Assembly (NCBI GenBank): GCA_964632505.1
Contig: CAZWCE010000015.1
Location: 31,589 to 95,588, forward strand
From: CAZWCE01 sp964632505
GTDB lineage: Bacteria; Planctomycetota; Planctomycetia; Pirellulales; Thermoguttaceae
Length of the DNA stretch: 64,000 bases
Direction: 5' to 3'
The translations under genes and the position numbers were made by a program. Below, piece after piece: positions 35,121-44,355 of the stretch. The notes under the pieces are model-generated. The model did not search any database and was not told the DNA's origin. It worked only from the letters and a program-made list of their open reading frames with translations. Within the stretch, counting starts at the first letter, position 1, and every line of letters starts with the position of its first letter.

Positions 35121-36398
35121 TCAGGTTCGAGAAAAACGGAGTTCCCCGTCCACGATCACATGGGTGGCTCGGCCGGTCAATTCTTTTCCCAGGAAGGGGG
35201 TGTTTCGACTTTTTGAACAAAGTTCGTCCGGGGAGACGGTCCATTTCACGGCCGGATCGATGATCGTAACATCGGCGTCGGCACCGATTTGCAGCGTTCC
35301 CTTTTCGAGCGAGAGAATCTCCGCCGGACGACGGGTGAGTTTTTCGAGGAAGGTCGGCCAATCGAGATGCCCCGGTTCGATCAAGTGCGTCACCAACACG
35401 CCCAAGGCGGTTTCCAGGCCGATGATGCCGAACGGCGCCTCGTCGAGTTCTCGCATCTTCTTCTCCACCGCATGGGGGGCATGATCCGTGACGATCGCAT
35501 CGATCGTGCCGTCCTTGAGCCCTTCGATGCAGGCTTCGACGTGTTCGCGTCCCCGGAGCGGTGGATTCATCTTAAAATTGGCGTCGAAACTTCGCAGCGA
35601 TTCATCGGTCAAGCAAAGATGATGGGGGGTCACCTCGGAGGTCACTCGAACACCGCGGCTTTTGGCCCGACGAACCGCCTGCACGCTGCCGGAGGTCGAG
35701 ACGTGCATCACGTGGAGCTTGCCTCCGGTCAGTTCCGCGAGCGTCACGTCGCGACTAACCATCACGTCTTCGGCGGCCGCGGGAATTCCCCGGAGCCCCA
35801 GTTGCAGGGAAACCTTCCCTTCATGCATGACGCCGTTGGCGGTCAGGGACGGCGTTTCGGGATGGTTCAGCACCGGACGATCGAACATCAAGGCGTACTC
35901 GAACGCACGGCGCATCAGTTCGGCGTTCTCGACCGGCGAACCATCGTCGCTGCAAGCCACCGCCCCCACCTCGAACAACTGACCGAGCTCCGCCAGTTCC
36001 TTCCCTTCACGATTCCTGCTCACACACGCGATCACGAAGACGTGGCAATGCCGGGCCCGCGCCGCCTTCTGTCGGATATACTCCACCGTGCCTTGCGTGT
36101 CGATCGGAGGAATCGTGTTCGGACAGCAGGCCACCGAGGTGAACCCGCCCGAGAGCGCTGCCCGGGTCCCTGTTTCGATCGTTTCGTCCTCTTCGAACCC
36201 CGGTTCGCGGAAATGGACGTGCATGTCGATCAATCCGGGTGCGACGATCTTGCCCGAGGCATCGATCACTTGGTCGCCGTCGGCGGGGGGGACATCGTAG
36301 GCGACGATTTTGCCCCCTTCGATTCTTAGCGACATCGTCCGATCGATCGATTGCGAAGGATCGATGAGGCGTCCGTTTTGAATCAAGATATTGCTCAT
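35121..36398 (-). CDS. pyrC: Dihydroorotase
   Basis: A 425-residue amidohydrolase that cyclises carbamoyl-aspartate to dihydroorotate in pyrimidine synthesis. Metal ligands and substrate residues: DMHVHFREPG, NHPETPSL, PHHLCLTDES and TDHAPH. The segment VACSDDGSPV has Asp where other amidohydrolases use a carboxylated Lys, as in the Aquifex-type class I enzymes that work in a complex with aspartate carbamoyltransferase. The pairing with pyrB here fits that. I start at MSNILIQNGRLIDP (36398). It lies 101 bases downstream of pyrB on the same strand. Confidence 0.93.
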   Translation of the reverse strand: MSNILIQNGRLIDPSQSIDRTMSLRIEGGKIVAYDVPPADGDQVIDASGKIVAPGLIDMHVHFREPGFEEDETIETGTRAALSGGFTSVACCPNTIPPIDTQGTVEYIRQKAARARHCHVFVIACVSRNREGKELAELGQLFEVGAVACSDDGSPVENAELMRRAFEYALMFDRPVLNHPETPSLTANGVMHEGKVSLQLGLRGIPAAAEDVMVSRDVTLAELTGGKLHVMHVSTSGSVQAVRRAKSRGVRVTSEVTPHHLCLTDESLRSFDANFKMNPPLRGREHVEACIEGLKDGTIDAIVTDHAPHAVEKKMRELDEAPFGIIGLETALGVLVTHLIEPGHLDWPTFLEKLTRRPAEILSLEKGTLQIGADADVTIIDPAVKWTVSPDELCSKSRNTPFLGKELTGRATHVIVDGELRFSRT

Positions 36399-36499
36399 AG
36401 TGATTCCGTAAAGAGTCTTCCAACGAGATGAACAAAGCAACAAGCGGGGGAAGGATCGATCCGCCTGAGAGGGACGAAAAAATCATCATTCACGATCGG

Positions 36500-37474
36500 T
36501 CACGTTGCCTGCCGCGCGCGGACCCCTTGGAGCAGCCACAGGGCCGCCATGCGCACCGCCACCCCGTTGGTCACCTGGTCGAGGATCGCCGAATGTTCAC
36601 CGTCGGAAACCTCCGGCGTGACCTCCACGCCCCGGTTGATCGGACCGGGCGCGATGATCAGGACATGATCGCGGGCTTTTTTCAAACGAGGTCCGTCCAT
36701 CGCGTAGAGATAGGCGTATTCGCGGACCGAAGGGAACGGTCGGGTGACTTGGCGTTCGAACTGGATCCGCAGCAGATTGAAGACATCGACCCGAGGAAGG
36801 ATATCGTCGAGATGATGACTGTACTCCACGCCCAATTCTTCCCAACGCGGGGAAACGAGTGTCGACGGACCGCATACGATCACTTTGGCACCGAGGGCCT
36901 TCAGGCCCCAGATGTTCGACCGGGCGGTCCTGCTGTGCGCGATATCGCCGACCAGCGCCACGGTCAACCCCTCCACACGGCCCATCCGCTGCCGAATCGT
37001 CATGATATCCAGAAGCGCCTGCGTCGGATGTTCGTGTGGCCCGTCGCCGGCGTTGAGCACCGCACAATCGAGCTGTTGGGCCAACAGATGCGGCGTACCG
37101 GGGCAGCGATGACGCACCACGGCGCAGTCGACGCCCATCGATTCGATGTTCCTGGCGGTGTCGATGATCGTCTCGCCCTTGGATAAACTGCTGGTGGTGG
37201 AGGTGAAATCGAGGGTGTCGGCTCCGAGACGACGGGCCGCAAGGGAAAAACTGAGACGGGTCCGGGTCGAATTCTCGAAAAAGAGATTCAGACAAGTCGT
37301 CCCCGTCAAGAGGGGAATTTTCCGATCCCCCGAAATGATCCTCTCTCGGAAACGCTCGGCCTGATCGAGTATCAGGGTGATCTCTTCGGCGCTCATATCT
37401 TCCAAACCAAGCAAGTGACGTCTTGTCCAAGCATCGGGGATCGGTCCCCAATCCTGTGCTGCCGGTGCATTCAT
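36500..37474 (-). CDS. pyrB: Aspartate carbamoyltransferase catalytic chain
   Basis: A 324-residue transcarbamoylase that joins carbamoyl phosphate and aspartate, the first committed pyrimidine step. Seen: FFENSTRTRLSFSLAARRLG (carbamoyl-phosphate STRTR motif), GDGPHEHPTQALLDIMT, LVGDIAHSRTARSNIWGL and the aspartate-side RIQFERQ. No pyrI-like regulatory chain is nearby. The start at 37474 gives the usual family length; the ORF extends 97 codons further without support. It heads a pyrB-pyrC unit and is divergent from the YfhO-like gene. Confidence 0.94.
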   Translation of the reverse strand: MNAPAAQDWGPIPDAWTRRHLLGLEDMSAEEITLILDQAERFRERIISGDRKIPLLTGTTCLNLFFENSTRTRLSFSLAARRLGADTLDFTSTTSSLSKGETIIDTARNIESMGVDCAVVRHRCPGTPHLLAQQLDCAVLNAGDGPHEHPTQALLDIMTIRQRMGRVEGLTVALVGDIAHSRTARSNIWGLKALGAKVIVCGPSTLVSPRWEELGVEYSHHLDDILPRVDVFNLLRIQFERQVTRPFPSVREYAYLYAMDGPRLKKARDHVLIIAPGPINRGVEVTPEVSDGEHSAILDQVTNGVAVRMAALWLLQGVRARQAT

Positions 37475-37727
37475 ACTGCCTGCGACCTCATTTCCCTGAA
37501 AGCCGGTGAATTCAAACGACGCGGAATCATCGCCGAAGGTACCTCCCATCGAGAAGAACGCCATCTCTCCGACCGCTCCGATTCTATTGATTCTGTCGAA
37601 AACGTGCAAGGGTCCGCCAAGAAAAAGCCCTTTTCGACTTGCCAAGATTGCATCCAGGGGCCAAGATTGGTCAGTGACGGCGATACCTTCCAACCTCCTT
37701 CGTCTCCCCTTTCGGGAAATTCTCCCC

Positions 37728-40700
37728 ATGAAGCCCCCCCGGCGAAGCAGCTCCCCCTTTTCCAAAACCTCCCCCGCTCCCCTGCTCTTCGGCCTGCTTG
37801 TGGGGGGAGTGATGGTGGGAATGTTCCGCCACGTCTTCTTCGGCGACGAAATGTTCGCCTTTCGCGACGTGGCCCATTTCTATTACCCGCTCTTCGAGTA
37901 CATCCAGCATCAATGGCGTGGGGGACACCTCCCCCTCTGGAACCCGATGGAGAACGTCGGGCAACCGCTTTCGGCCAACGCCACTTCGAGCGTTTTTTAC
38001 CCACCGAAGCTGCTTTTTTTCCTGCCGTTTTCCTACGACACCCTCTTCCGACTGTACATCCTCGGACATCTGTTGCTGGCTGCGGCGACCAGTTACCGAT
38101 TCGCTCGAGGCACGGGACGCAGCACTTCGGCCGCGGTCGCGGCGGCGCTGGCATACGCCTTCGGCGGCTGCGTGCTTTTTCAGTACACCAATGTCGTTTT
38201 CCTGATCGGGGCGGCCTGGATTCCCGAAGCTCTCTTGGCGGCCCATCGGATGCTCACTCAACGAAAAGTCCGGACGGCTTTGGTGTTCGGCCTCCTCCTG
38301 GCATGGATGGTTCTCGGCGGCGATCCCCAGGCGGCCTACCATACCGGGCTGCTCGCCGCGTTCCATGCCTTCCTCTTGTGGAGAAAGGACAAAAGAGATC
38401 GCCGGCAATCGGGCGAGGTCTCCGCCGCGAGGCAAGCGAAATCCTGGTTCCGTTTCCGGCCCGTCCTGCTGGCGGCCTCGGCCCTGACGGCGGCGATCTT
38501 GGCGGCCGTACAGATTCTTCCTTCGATGGAGATGTCCTCCCGATCCGATCGGAATCCTCACGCCGCACCCCATTCGCTCTATTCCCTCTACGGAGCCTTG
38601 GCATCCGGCAAGGGGCTGGATGATCTCGCCAACGGAATGCTCTGCCGCAATCTCGACGCGTACGGTCATGCCCAAAACCGATACCATTTCAGCGTAGGGC
38701 CCTGGCGCGGCGCGGAGTATTTTTTCCCGAACATTTTCGGTCGACAATTCCCCACGCACAGTCGATGGATCGAAATCCTGCCGGCCGAGGGACGCATTTG
38801 GGTGCCGTCGTTCTACGCGGGCATCTTCACCATCCTGCTTGCACTGGCGGCGATGCGATGGACGACGAGAAAATCGCTCCCTTTGCAAACTTGGCTCACC
38901 TGGAGCCTGGTCCTTTCCGTCGTGGCTTCCCTGGGTGCCTTCGGGCCGGTTTGGCTGGTGGAGGAAGCACGGCGACTGCTGGGAATGCCTCCCCTGGGCG
39001 AAGCGGCGCCCGGCGGACCGGTCGGAGGACTTTATTGGTGGATGAACCTGCTCCTGCCGGGATATCCGATGTTTCGCTACCCGGCCAAACTGTTGACGCT
39101 CGCTGCCTTTCCGCTCTCGCAACTGGCGGCGATCGGTTGGGATGATCTCGCTCAGAGCTCCTTTTTATGGAAAAAGCCGTCCGCCATCGAACCCACGAGT
39201 CCCGGAGACACCGCCTCGAAGACACGCCGGCGTCTCGGTTGGCTCGCCCTGATGACCGCGGCGTTCTGTCTGGGAGGACTCGTCGTCGGCGCCCTCCTGT
39301 CGACCCTCCCATCCCTTTGGCCAACGGTCACAAGACAGGTGCCCGCCTGTTCGCTTTTCGGTCCGTTTCAAGGGGAAGAAGCCCTACGATCGTTCCTGCA
39401 ATCGATGTGGCAACCGCTTCTGATATTGCTGGCGGCCTCGGGAATCCTCTTCGCTGCGCGAGGCAAAACGACACTCGCACCGCGGCAACGCTCCTTCCCT
39501 TCCAAGATTTCGAACACGATCCTCCGAAATGGGGAACTTCTGTTGCTGGTGCTCCTGGGGATCGATCTGGCGGTGGCCAACGGGTGGATGGTCGCCACCG
39601 TCGACCGGGAATGCTTCCATCGCCGCTCGCCGCTGGTCGAATTCGTCGAGTCGGAACCCGATCTCCAGACCGACTCCTCGAACATGGTCCGCCGCTGGTA
39701 TCGCACTCCGCTCTGGTATCCGCGTACGTTTGCCGAGACCGCTTCCCGGGAGCGCCTCGCCGAAAGCGTCCGGTGGGATCGAGCCTCGCTCTGGCCGAAG
39801 TATCCTCTCCTGGAAAGACAGGCGACGACCGATGTCCGCGGGACGATGATGGCCTCCGACTTTCTCGACTACGCCAACGGGGTGCTTCACCGGGAACGGT
39901 TTTCGGCGGAAGAACTTTCGGCGATGGCCGCTCCGGTGGCCGTTTTTCCTGAAGGGGTCTCGTTGACCGGAGGGAAGGATCTTGCATCGGGAACGCAGCC
40001 TTCTCCCCCATGGCCAAAAGGGGTCGCTCTCCGATGGCCAAAAGGGGTCGCTCTCCGGCAACTCCCCACGGCCCTTCCCCGAGCGTGGATCGTTCACCGC
40101 GTCACTCTCGACGATCCGATTCCCACGACGGCGAAGGAGGAAGCGAGAAGAAGGACGTTCGAGATCTTTTTTCCCGATCGCCTCCCAAGAGATTCCGAGC
40201 ATGCCCCATCGTCCGAGGAGCCGCTTTTTTCGAAGGAGATTCGTGAACTTCCCCTCTCGGAAAGGTTGCGTCGCATCGCTGTCGTGGAATATCGCGGCCA
40301 TCCTCAGAAAACGGGGCGTTTCGATGACCTCCTCGAGCGACTGACCCGAGGGAACGATTCCGGACCGCTTCCCGGCGAGAAGTGCCGAGTGCGGGAAGTC
40401 GGTCCCGGACACCTGACGCTCCAGATCGAACTCGAAGAAACCGCTCTGGTTGTCTTGCCCGAGCAGTATTGGCCGGGATGGGTCGCCACGGGGAACGGGG
40501 GGAATATTCCGATTCTGCGGACGAACCGCTTCATGCGGGGGTTGCCGCTGGAGGCGGGCTCCCACCGGATCGTCATGCGATATCGCCCCCGGACGTTCTT
40601 TTTCGGCGGGTGCATCAGCGTCGCAGGATGGGCAGTTCTGATCATGGTTGCAGTACCGATCATTTTATCACGTTCTCGGCGTCGCCTATTCCGTGACTCC

Positions 40701-40739
40701 GAACGGAGAAAACCTTTCCGAAGTGGGAAAGCGTTCTGA
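37728..40739 (+). CDS. YfhO-like multi-pass membrane protein (GT-C type)
   Basis: A 1003-residue integral membrane protein. After the first helix comes FRDVAHFYYPLFEYI, then GHLPLWNPMENVGQPL, the hallmark of the YfhO family, whose Bacillus member is implicated in glycosylating teichoic acid. About 11-12 membrane helices span residues 15-680. A soluble C-terminal region ends with one or two more helices. I start at MKPPRRSSS (37728). Odd: a perfect 24-base tandem duplication at 40010-40057 duplicates WPKGVALR in frame. It is likely involved in envelope glycosylation, by family only. Confidence 0.82.
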   Translation: MKPPRRSSSPFSKTSPAPLLFGLLVGGVMVGMFRHVFFGDEMFAFRDVAHFYYPLFEYIQHQWRGGHLPLWNPMENVGQPLSANATSSVFYPPKLLFFLPFSYDTLFRLYILGHLLLAAATSYRFARGTGRSTSAAVAAALAYAFGGCVLFQYTNVVFLIGAAWIPEALLAAHRMLTQRKVRTALVFGLLLAWMVLGGDPQAAYHTGLLAAFHAFLLWRKDKRDRRQSGEVSAARQAKSWFRFRPVLLAASALTAAILAAVQILPSMEMSSRSDRNPHAAPHSLYSLYGALASGKGLDDLANGMLCRNLDAYGHAQNRYHFSVGPWRGAEYFFPNIFGRQFPTHSRWIEILPAEGRIWVPSFYAGIFTILLALAAMRWTTRKSLPLQTWLTWSLVLSVVASLGAFGPVWLVEEARRLLGMPPLGEAAPGGPVGGLYWWMNLLLPGYPMFRYPAKLLTLAAFPLSQLAAIGWDDLAQSSFLWKKPSAIEPTSPGDTASKTRRRLGWLALMTAAFCLGGLVVGALLSTLPSLWPTVTRQVPACSLFGPFQGEEALRSFLQSMWQPLLILLAASGILFAARGKTTLAPRQRSFPSKISNTILRNGELLLLVLLGIDLAVANGWMVATVDRECFHRRSPLVEFVESEPDLQTDSSNMVRRWYRTPLWYPRTFAETASRERLAESVRWDRASLWPKYPLLERQATTDVRGTMMASDFLDYANGVLHRERFSAEELSAMAAPVAVFPEGVSLTGGKDLASGTQPSPPWPKGVALRWPKGVALRQLPTALPRAWIVHRVTLDDPIPTTAKEEARRRTFEIFFPDRLPRDSEHAPSSEEPLFSKEIRELPLSERLRRIAVVEYRGHPQKTGRFDDLLERLTRGNDSGPLPGEKCRVREVGPGHLTLQIELEETALVVLPEQYWPGWVATGNGGNIPILRTNRFMRGLPLEAGSHRIVMRYRPRTFFFGGCISVAGWAVLIMVAVPIILSRSRRRLFRDSERRKPFRSGKAF
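40010..40057 (+). repeat. 24-bp in-frame tandem duplication within the YfhO-like gene
   Basis: The 24 bases at 40010-40033 are repeated exactly at 40034-40057, adding eight residues (repeat of WPKGVALR) without breaking the frame. Exact identity suggests a recent slippage event. Confidence 0.95.
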
Positions 40740-41180
40740 GACCGGCGATCGGTTGATCCCGCCCTCGTTCACCATCATTTTGGTCGCGCATCAACAGGGT
40801 GCCGCCGGCCTGCCGAACCAGCGATTCGACAACCGCTTGAGCGATCGAAATATCCTGTGGGTGGCGGCAATCCGTTGCGTCCCAAGTTGCTGAAATCTCG
40901 ATCCGGAAAAAATTCCTCAGGACGGCATGATCGCGAAAAATCGGCCGCTGTTTCTCTCAAATCCTGTCTATCGCAGCGCAAAGACAATTTTTCTTTGGGA
41001 ATGAGGTTGCGGATTTCAAGAAAAAACGTAGTATGTTATATGGAAGGATTTTCTACCACTGATAACCCCACGTTCGACATCATTACCCCCGGCATGGGTC
41101 CTTTTTTGCCTTCTTTTCCACGAGAGGAAGCGCGTGCCGAGGGGGAGGATTCCGTACGTGTTAAGGAGTCCCGTACTTCG
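40740..41180. other. Intergenic region upstream of the diadenylate cyclase
   Basis: These 441 bases contain no supportable gene. The cyclase reading frame is open upstream to 40857, with another ATG at 41040, but that part encodes low-complexity sequence. No clear promoter pair or terminator was found. Confidence 0.35.
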
Positions 41181-42122
41181 ATGGAGCCGCTGAAATTCAC
41201 GGAATATTTCAAGGAACTCTTCCAAATGGCGGTCCGGATGTATCGCCGGACGGACTCCTCTCAGGTATTGCTGCTGCTGGAAGGCTCGGTCGATTGGAAT
41301 CGCCTGAAGAAATTGGCCAAGGACACGCCGGTTCTCGTCGCGGCTTCGGAGGAGGAGAATCTCCAAGGTGCCGAAGAGCACGGTTTTTCCTCGGTTCTGC
41401 TGAATATGGGGATCGAGTCGCCCGTCTACGACCGCCTGACGCAGTCGATTCTGGAAGCGGTGGCCGACGATCTGCTCCCCCCCGGCTCGCGTGTGGTCGC
41501 CATCTACAGCGGCTTCGATCCGAACCTGCTCGATTCGATCAGTGTGATCAATCTCGGCGAACACCTCGACCGGCTGACCGGCCGCGATCTGAGAAAACTC
41601 GAAACCCGGGTCCCACTGAAGTCGCTCAAACTGGTGGTCGATTTGGCGGTGCAGATCGGCCGCGAAGGTCGGGAAGGCAAATCGGTCGGGGCTCTGTTCG
41701 TGGTGGGCGATTCCCGCAAGGTCCTTTCCATGAGCAAACCGGCCGGATTCGACCCGGTGCGGGGATACCAACGTAAAGAACGCAATCTGGCCGATGCCCG
41801 AGTCCGCGAGGGCATGAAGGAAGTCGCCCAGCTCGACGGCGCGTTCATCATTTCGGCCGATGCGACGGTCATGGCCTCTTGCCGCTATCTCGACACATCG
41901 ACCGCGACGATCACCCTCTCCAAGGGACTCGGTGCCCGGCACTGGGCCGCCGCCGCGGTCAGTCGGTCGACCCGCGCGGTCGCCATCGCCGTGAGCCAGT
42001 CCAACGGAACGGTCCGCATCTTCCAGAACGGCGAATGCGTCCTCCGCATCGAATCGCGCCACCGTCGCCCGATGGTTTGGCGGGAATTCGAATTCGAACC
42101 CCCCGGCTTCGAACAGTCCTGA
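41181..42122 (+). CDS. Diadenylate cyclase, DacZ-like (PK-C-like domain + DisA_N domain)
   Basis: A 313-residue protein predicted to make c-di-AMP from two ATP. The C-terminal DisA_N domain (about 160-295) shows VGALFVVGDSRKVLSM, VAQLDGAFIISADATVMA with the DGA motif (Asp219), and KGLGARHWAAAAVS, where the usual RHR is RHW (253-255). Then comes VAIAVSQSNGTVRIFQNG. The N-terminal 150 residues (PVLVAASEEENLQGAEEHGF, RVVAIYSGFDPNLLDSISVI) resemble the pyruvate-kinase-C-like domain of archaeal DacZ rather than the membrane helices of CdaA. It is cytosolic. The start at 41181 has AAGGAG 12 bases upstream; 41040 is an alternative. Effectors are not in the window. Confidence 0.83.
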   Translation: MEPLKFTEYFKELFQMAVRMYRRTDSSQVLLLLEGSVDWNRLKKLAKDTPVLVAASEEENLQGAEEHGFSSVLLNMGIESPVYDRLTQSILEAVADDLLPPGSRVVAIYSGFDPNLLDSISVINLGEHLDRLTGRDLRKLETRVPLKSLKLVVDLAVQIGREGREGKSVGALFVVGDSRKVLSMSKPAGFDPVRGYQRKERNLADARVREGMKEVAQLDGAFIISADATVMASCRYLDTSTATITLSKGLGARHWAAAAVSRSTRAVAIAVSQSNGTVRIFQNGECVLRIESRHRRPMVWREFEFEPPGFEQS

Positions 42123-42144
42123 TCCCCCAGGCTTCCCGAAAGCG

Positions 42145-42864
42145 TCACACGCCCGGACGCTTCAGCACGAGCGTCAAGTCGAAGCGACGGTGGGAATCCT
42201 CATCGGTGAAGATGCGACTTGGCTGAATCCAGAGGAAACTTTCGGCGCGTTCCTTTTCCGGAGCCGGCTTTTCGTACACGATCACGCCCGGACTTTCGGT
42301 CGGGCGAAGCACGAAACCGTAATGCGTCGCCAGCCACCCGGAAATTTTGCGAAAGTCGCCGGTGGTGCCTCGGAAGGTGATCCGTTGCAATTTCTGAGAA
42401 TCGAAATAGTAGGTCAGTGCCCCTGCGATGTCATCCATCGCGGCACCGGTGATCAAAGGAACCCGGTATCCTTGCAGTTTCATTTCCGGCATGGCGGCCG
42501 ATACCCTCGGCCATCGATCGACCACCCAGGCGGGAGTGATGTCGAATCGTAAAACCTCTCGAAGATCCAACTTCGGTGCTTCATTGTACTCGACGGCCCG
42601 CGCCGGTTCCGGTTCAATTTTCTGGACGACCGGGGCCTCCGGAACTTCGAGAGAATCGGGATTTGCGATCCCGCTGGGCTCGGAACCAGCCGAATTCGTG
42701 GCCGGCTCGTTCGTCTTATCCACCACTTTCACCGGCGGAGCGGACCAATCGGGCAGGTAGTCGCCAAAATGCTTCAGGGTGTCCTTGCCCCCGATCAACA
42801 ACATCGGGGCCAAGAATCCCAGCGTGGAAAGCAGTCCGATTTTCAGAATATCGATCCCTTTCAT
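42145..42864 (-). CDS. Membrane-anchored protein, planctomycete family (DUF6690-like)
   Basis: A 239-residue protein with one N-terminal membrane segment (LKIGLLSTLGFLAPMLLIGG), a Pro/Glu-rich linker to about residue 95, and a conserved C-terminal domain: LDLREVLRFDITPAWVVDRW, GYRVPLITGAAMDDIAGALT, YYFDSQKLQRITFRGTTGDF. It resembles DUF6690, known from planctomycetes (from memory). The start at 42864 is preceded by AGAGGGGA. It converges on the diadenylate cyclase with 22 bases between stops. Function unknown. Confidence 0.72.
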   Translation of the reverse strand: MKGIDILKIGLLSTLGFLAPMLLIGGKDTLKHFGDYLPDWSAPPVKVVDKTNEPATNSAGSEPSGIANPDSLEVPEAPVVQKIEPEPARAVEYNEAPKLDLREVLRFDITPAWVVDRWPRVSAAMPEMKLQGYRVPLITGAAMDDIAGALTYYFDSQKLQRITFRGTTGDFRKISGWLATHYGFVLRPTESPGVIVYEKPAPEKERAESFLWIQPSRIFTDEDSHRRFDLTLVLKRPGV

Positions 42865-43113
42865 GATTCCCCTCTGGCCGGAGCCGCTCCGCAATGGTAT
42901 GGTTTACCGTCTGTGACGGTTGATCAGGCCGCGCGTGGCTTCTCGGGCGATTCCCCCCCGTGGCCCTCGTGACCGGAACAACGCAAGAACTTCCATCGGT
43001 TCAAAAACGAACGATTCTCTTCATTGATTTCCTGCGTCGAAGAGAACCATAGGAACCGAAATATCGCGAGATCCCCTTCAGATGGAACCTCCCTATCCGA
43101 CGGAGAGGAAACC

Positions 43114-44355
43114 ATGCCGCCGAACGATCCCTCCCAACGCCGGGAACTACTTCCCGATCAGGCCGCCTGGGTGACCAGCGCCGAGGGAGAAGAAGCCCTG
43201 GCGCGAGCCGAACAGCTCGATTCTCATTCGACGGTCGAGCAGGTCGCTCAACTCCGCAAGTCGCTTTCGCCTGAGGAAGTTCATCTCGTCTTGCAGCAAC
43301 TGGAATTGGCTCGGCGGGGAGAAGACAAGTTCCCCGAGCCGTCCCGGATGCGATTCTCTCCACTCGCCCTACAGCAGGCGACCGATCACAAGATCGCCCG
43401 ATACAAATCGGAGCGTTTCGTCGGCCGAAAGAACGTGGCCGACCTCTGTTGCGGTCTCGGGGGCGACCTGCGCGCCTTGGGCGAAGCGCTGGCCCGGCAG
43501 TTTCCTCCGGGACGGGTCACCGGCGTCGACGCGCAGCAAGCGATGGTCGAACTGGCGGAGTACAATTGTCGCCACTTGGAAAATGTTTCGGTTCATGCCG
43601 GGACAGTGGAAGAGTTCGATCTTCACGGTTATTGCGCCTGGCACCTCGATCCGGACCGTCGTCCCGACGGGCATCGCACGACGCGAGCCGAATTCGCCCG
43701 ACCGGGAGTGGAGACGATCGAACGATTGCGTCATCAATGCGAAGATGGGGCGATCAAAATGGCGCCGGGGGCCTTCTTTCCGGAAAGCTGGCAGCGAGAA
43801 GCCGAACTGGAATGGATCGGGCATCGCCGCCAATGTCGTCAGCTCGTCTCCTGGTTCGGCTCACTGGCCCGCGCCGAAGGGATGTGTCGCGCGACGGTCG
43901 TGGAGCATTCCGAAGATGACCGGCTCGTCACGCATACGTTCGAGGGCTCGCCGGAAGCCCGCATCATGACGGCGATCCGCCCCGGCCGGTATTTGATGGA
44001 ACCCGAGTCAGCCGTCAAGGCAGCGAACTTGACCGATGCACTGGGCGAATATTGCCGCTTGGAGATGCTCGACGACGCCGGAAGCTACCTCACGGGCGAC
44101 CACCTCTGCGACCACCCTCTCTTTCACGTCTTCGAAATCCTCGAAGTACTTCCGTTGGACCGCAAGAAGCTCAAACGGTTGATTTCCGAACGGAATATAG
44201 GTCACTTGGAGATCAAAAAGCGATCGGTCGACGTCGCTCCGGAAACGCTTCGCCGCCAACTCAAACTCAAGGGCGACCGTCGGGCGGTGCTGATTCTCTG
44301 CTCGATCGACAGTAAGGGGACCGCGATTCTCGCCCGGCGATGCACGCGGAGGTGA
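43114..44355 (+). CDS. SAM-dependent methyltransferase with THUMP-like C-terminal domain
   Basis: A 413-residue protein. An N-terminal helical region (VTSAEGEEALARAEQ) is followed by a Rossmann methyltransferase domain with motif I VADLCCGLGGDLRALG near residue 111, then HLDPDRRPDG in the catalytic-motif position. A C-terminal domain (about 320-413: YLTGDHLCDHPLFHVFEILE, NIGHLEIKKRSVD, VLILCSIDSKGTAIL) matches the THUMP-like domain seen in this methyltransferase group. The substrate may be RNA, by family only. The start at 43114 follows GGAGAGGAAACC. Its last 89 bases overlap the convergent gene. Confidence 0.82.
   Translation: MPPNDPSQRRELLPDQAAWVTSAEGEEALARAEQLDSHSTVEQVAQLRKSLSPEEVHLVLQQLELARRGEDKFPEPSRMRFSPLALQQATDHKIARYKSERFVGRKNVADLCCGLGGDLRALGEALARQFPPGRVTGVDAQQAMVELAEYNCRHLENVSVHAGTVEEFDLHGYCAWHLDPDRRPDGHRTTRAEFARPGVETIERLRHQCEDGAIKMAPGAFFPESWQREAELEWIGHRRQCRQLVSWFGSLARAEGMCRATVVEHSEDDRLVTHTFEGSPEARIMTAIRPGRYLMEPESAVKAANLTDALGEYCRLEMLDDAGSYLTGDHLCDHPLFHVFEILEVLPLDRKKLKRLISERNIGHLEIKKRSVDVAPETLRRQLKLKGDRRAVLILCSIDSKGTAILARRCTRR

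Noticed and set aside
37671..39122. Minus-strand ORF (483 codons) opposite the YfhO-like gene
   Set aside because: Antisense shadow. It also collides with the plus-strand family motifs.
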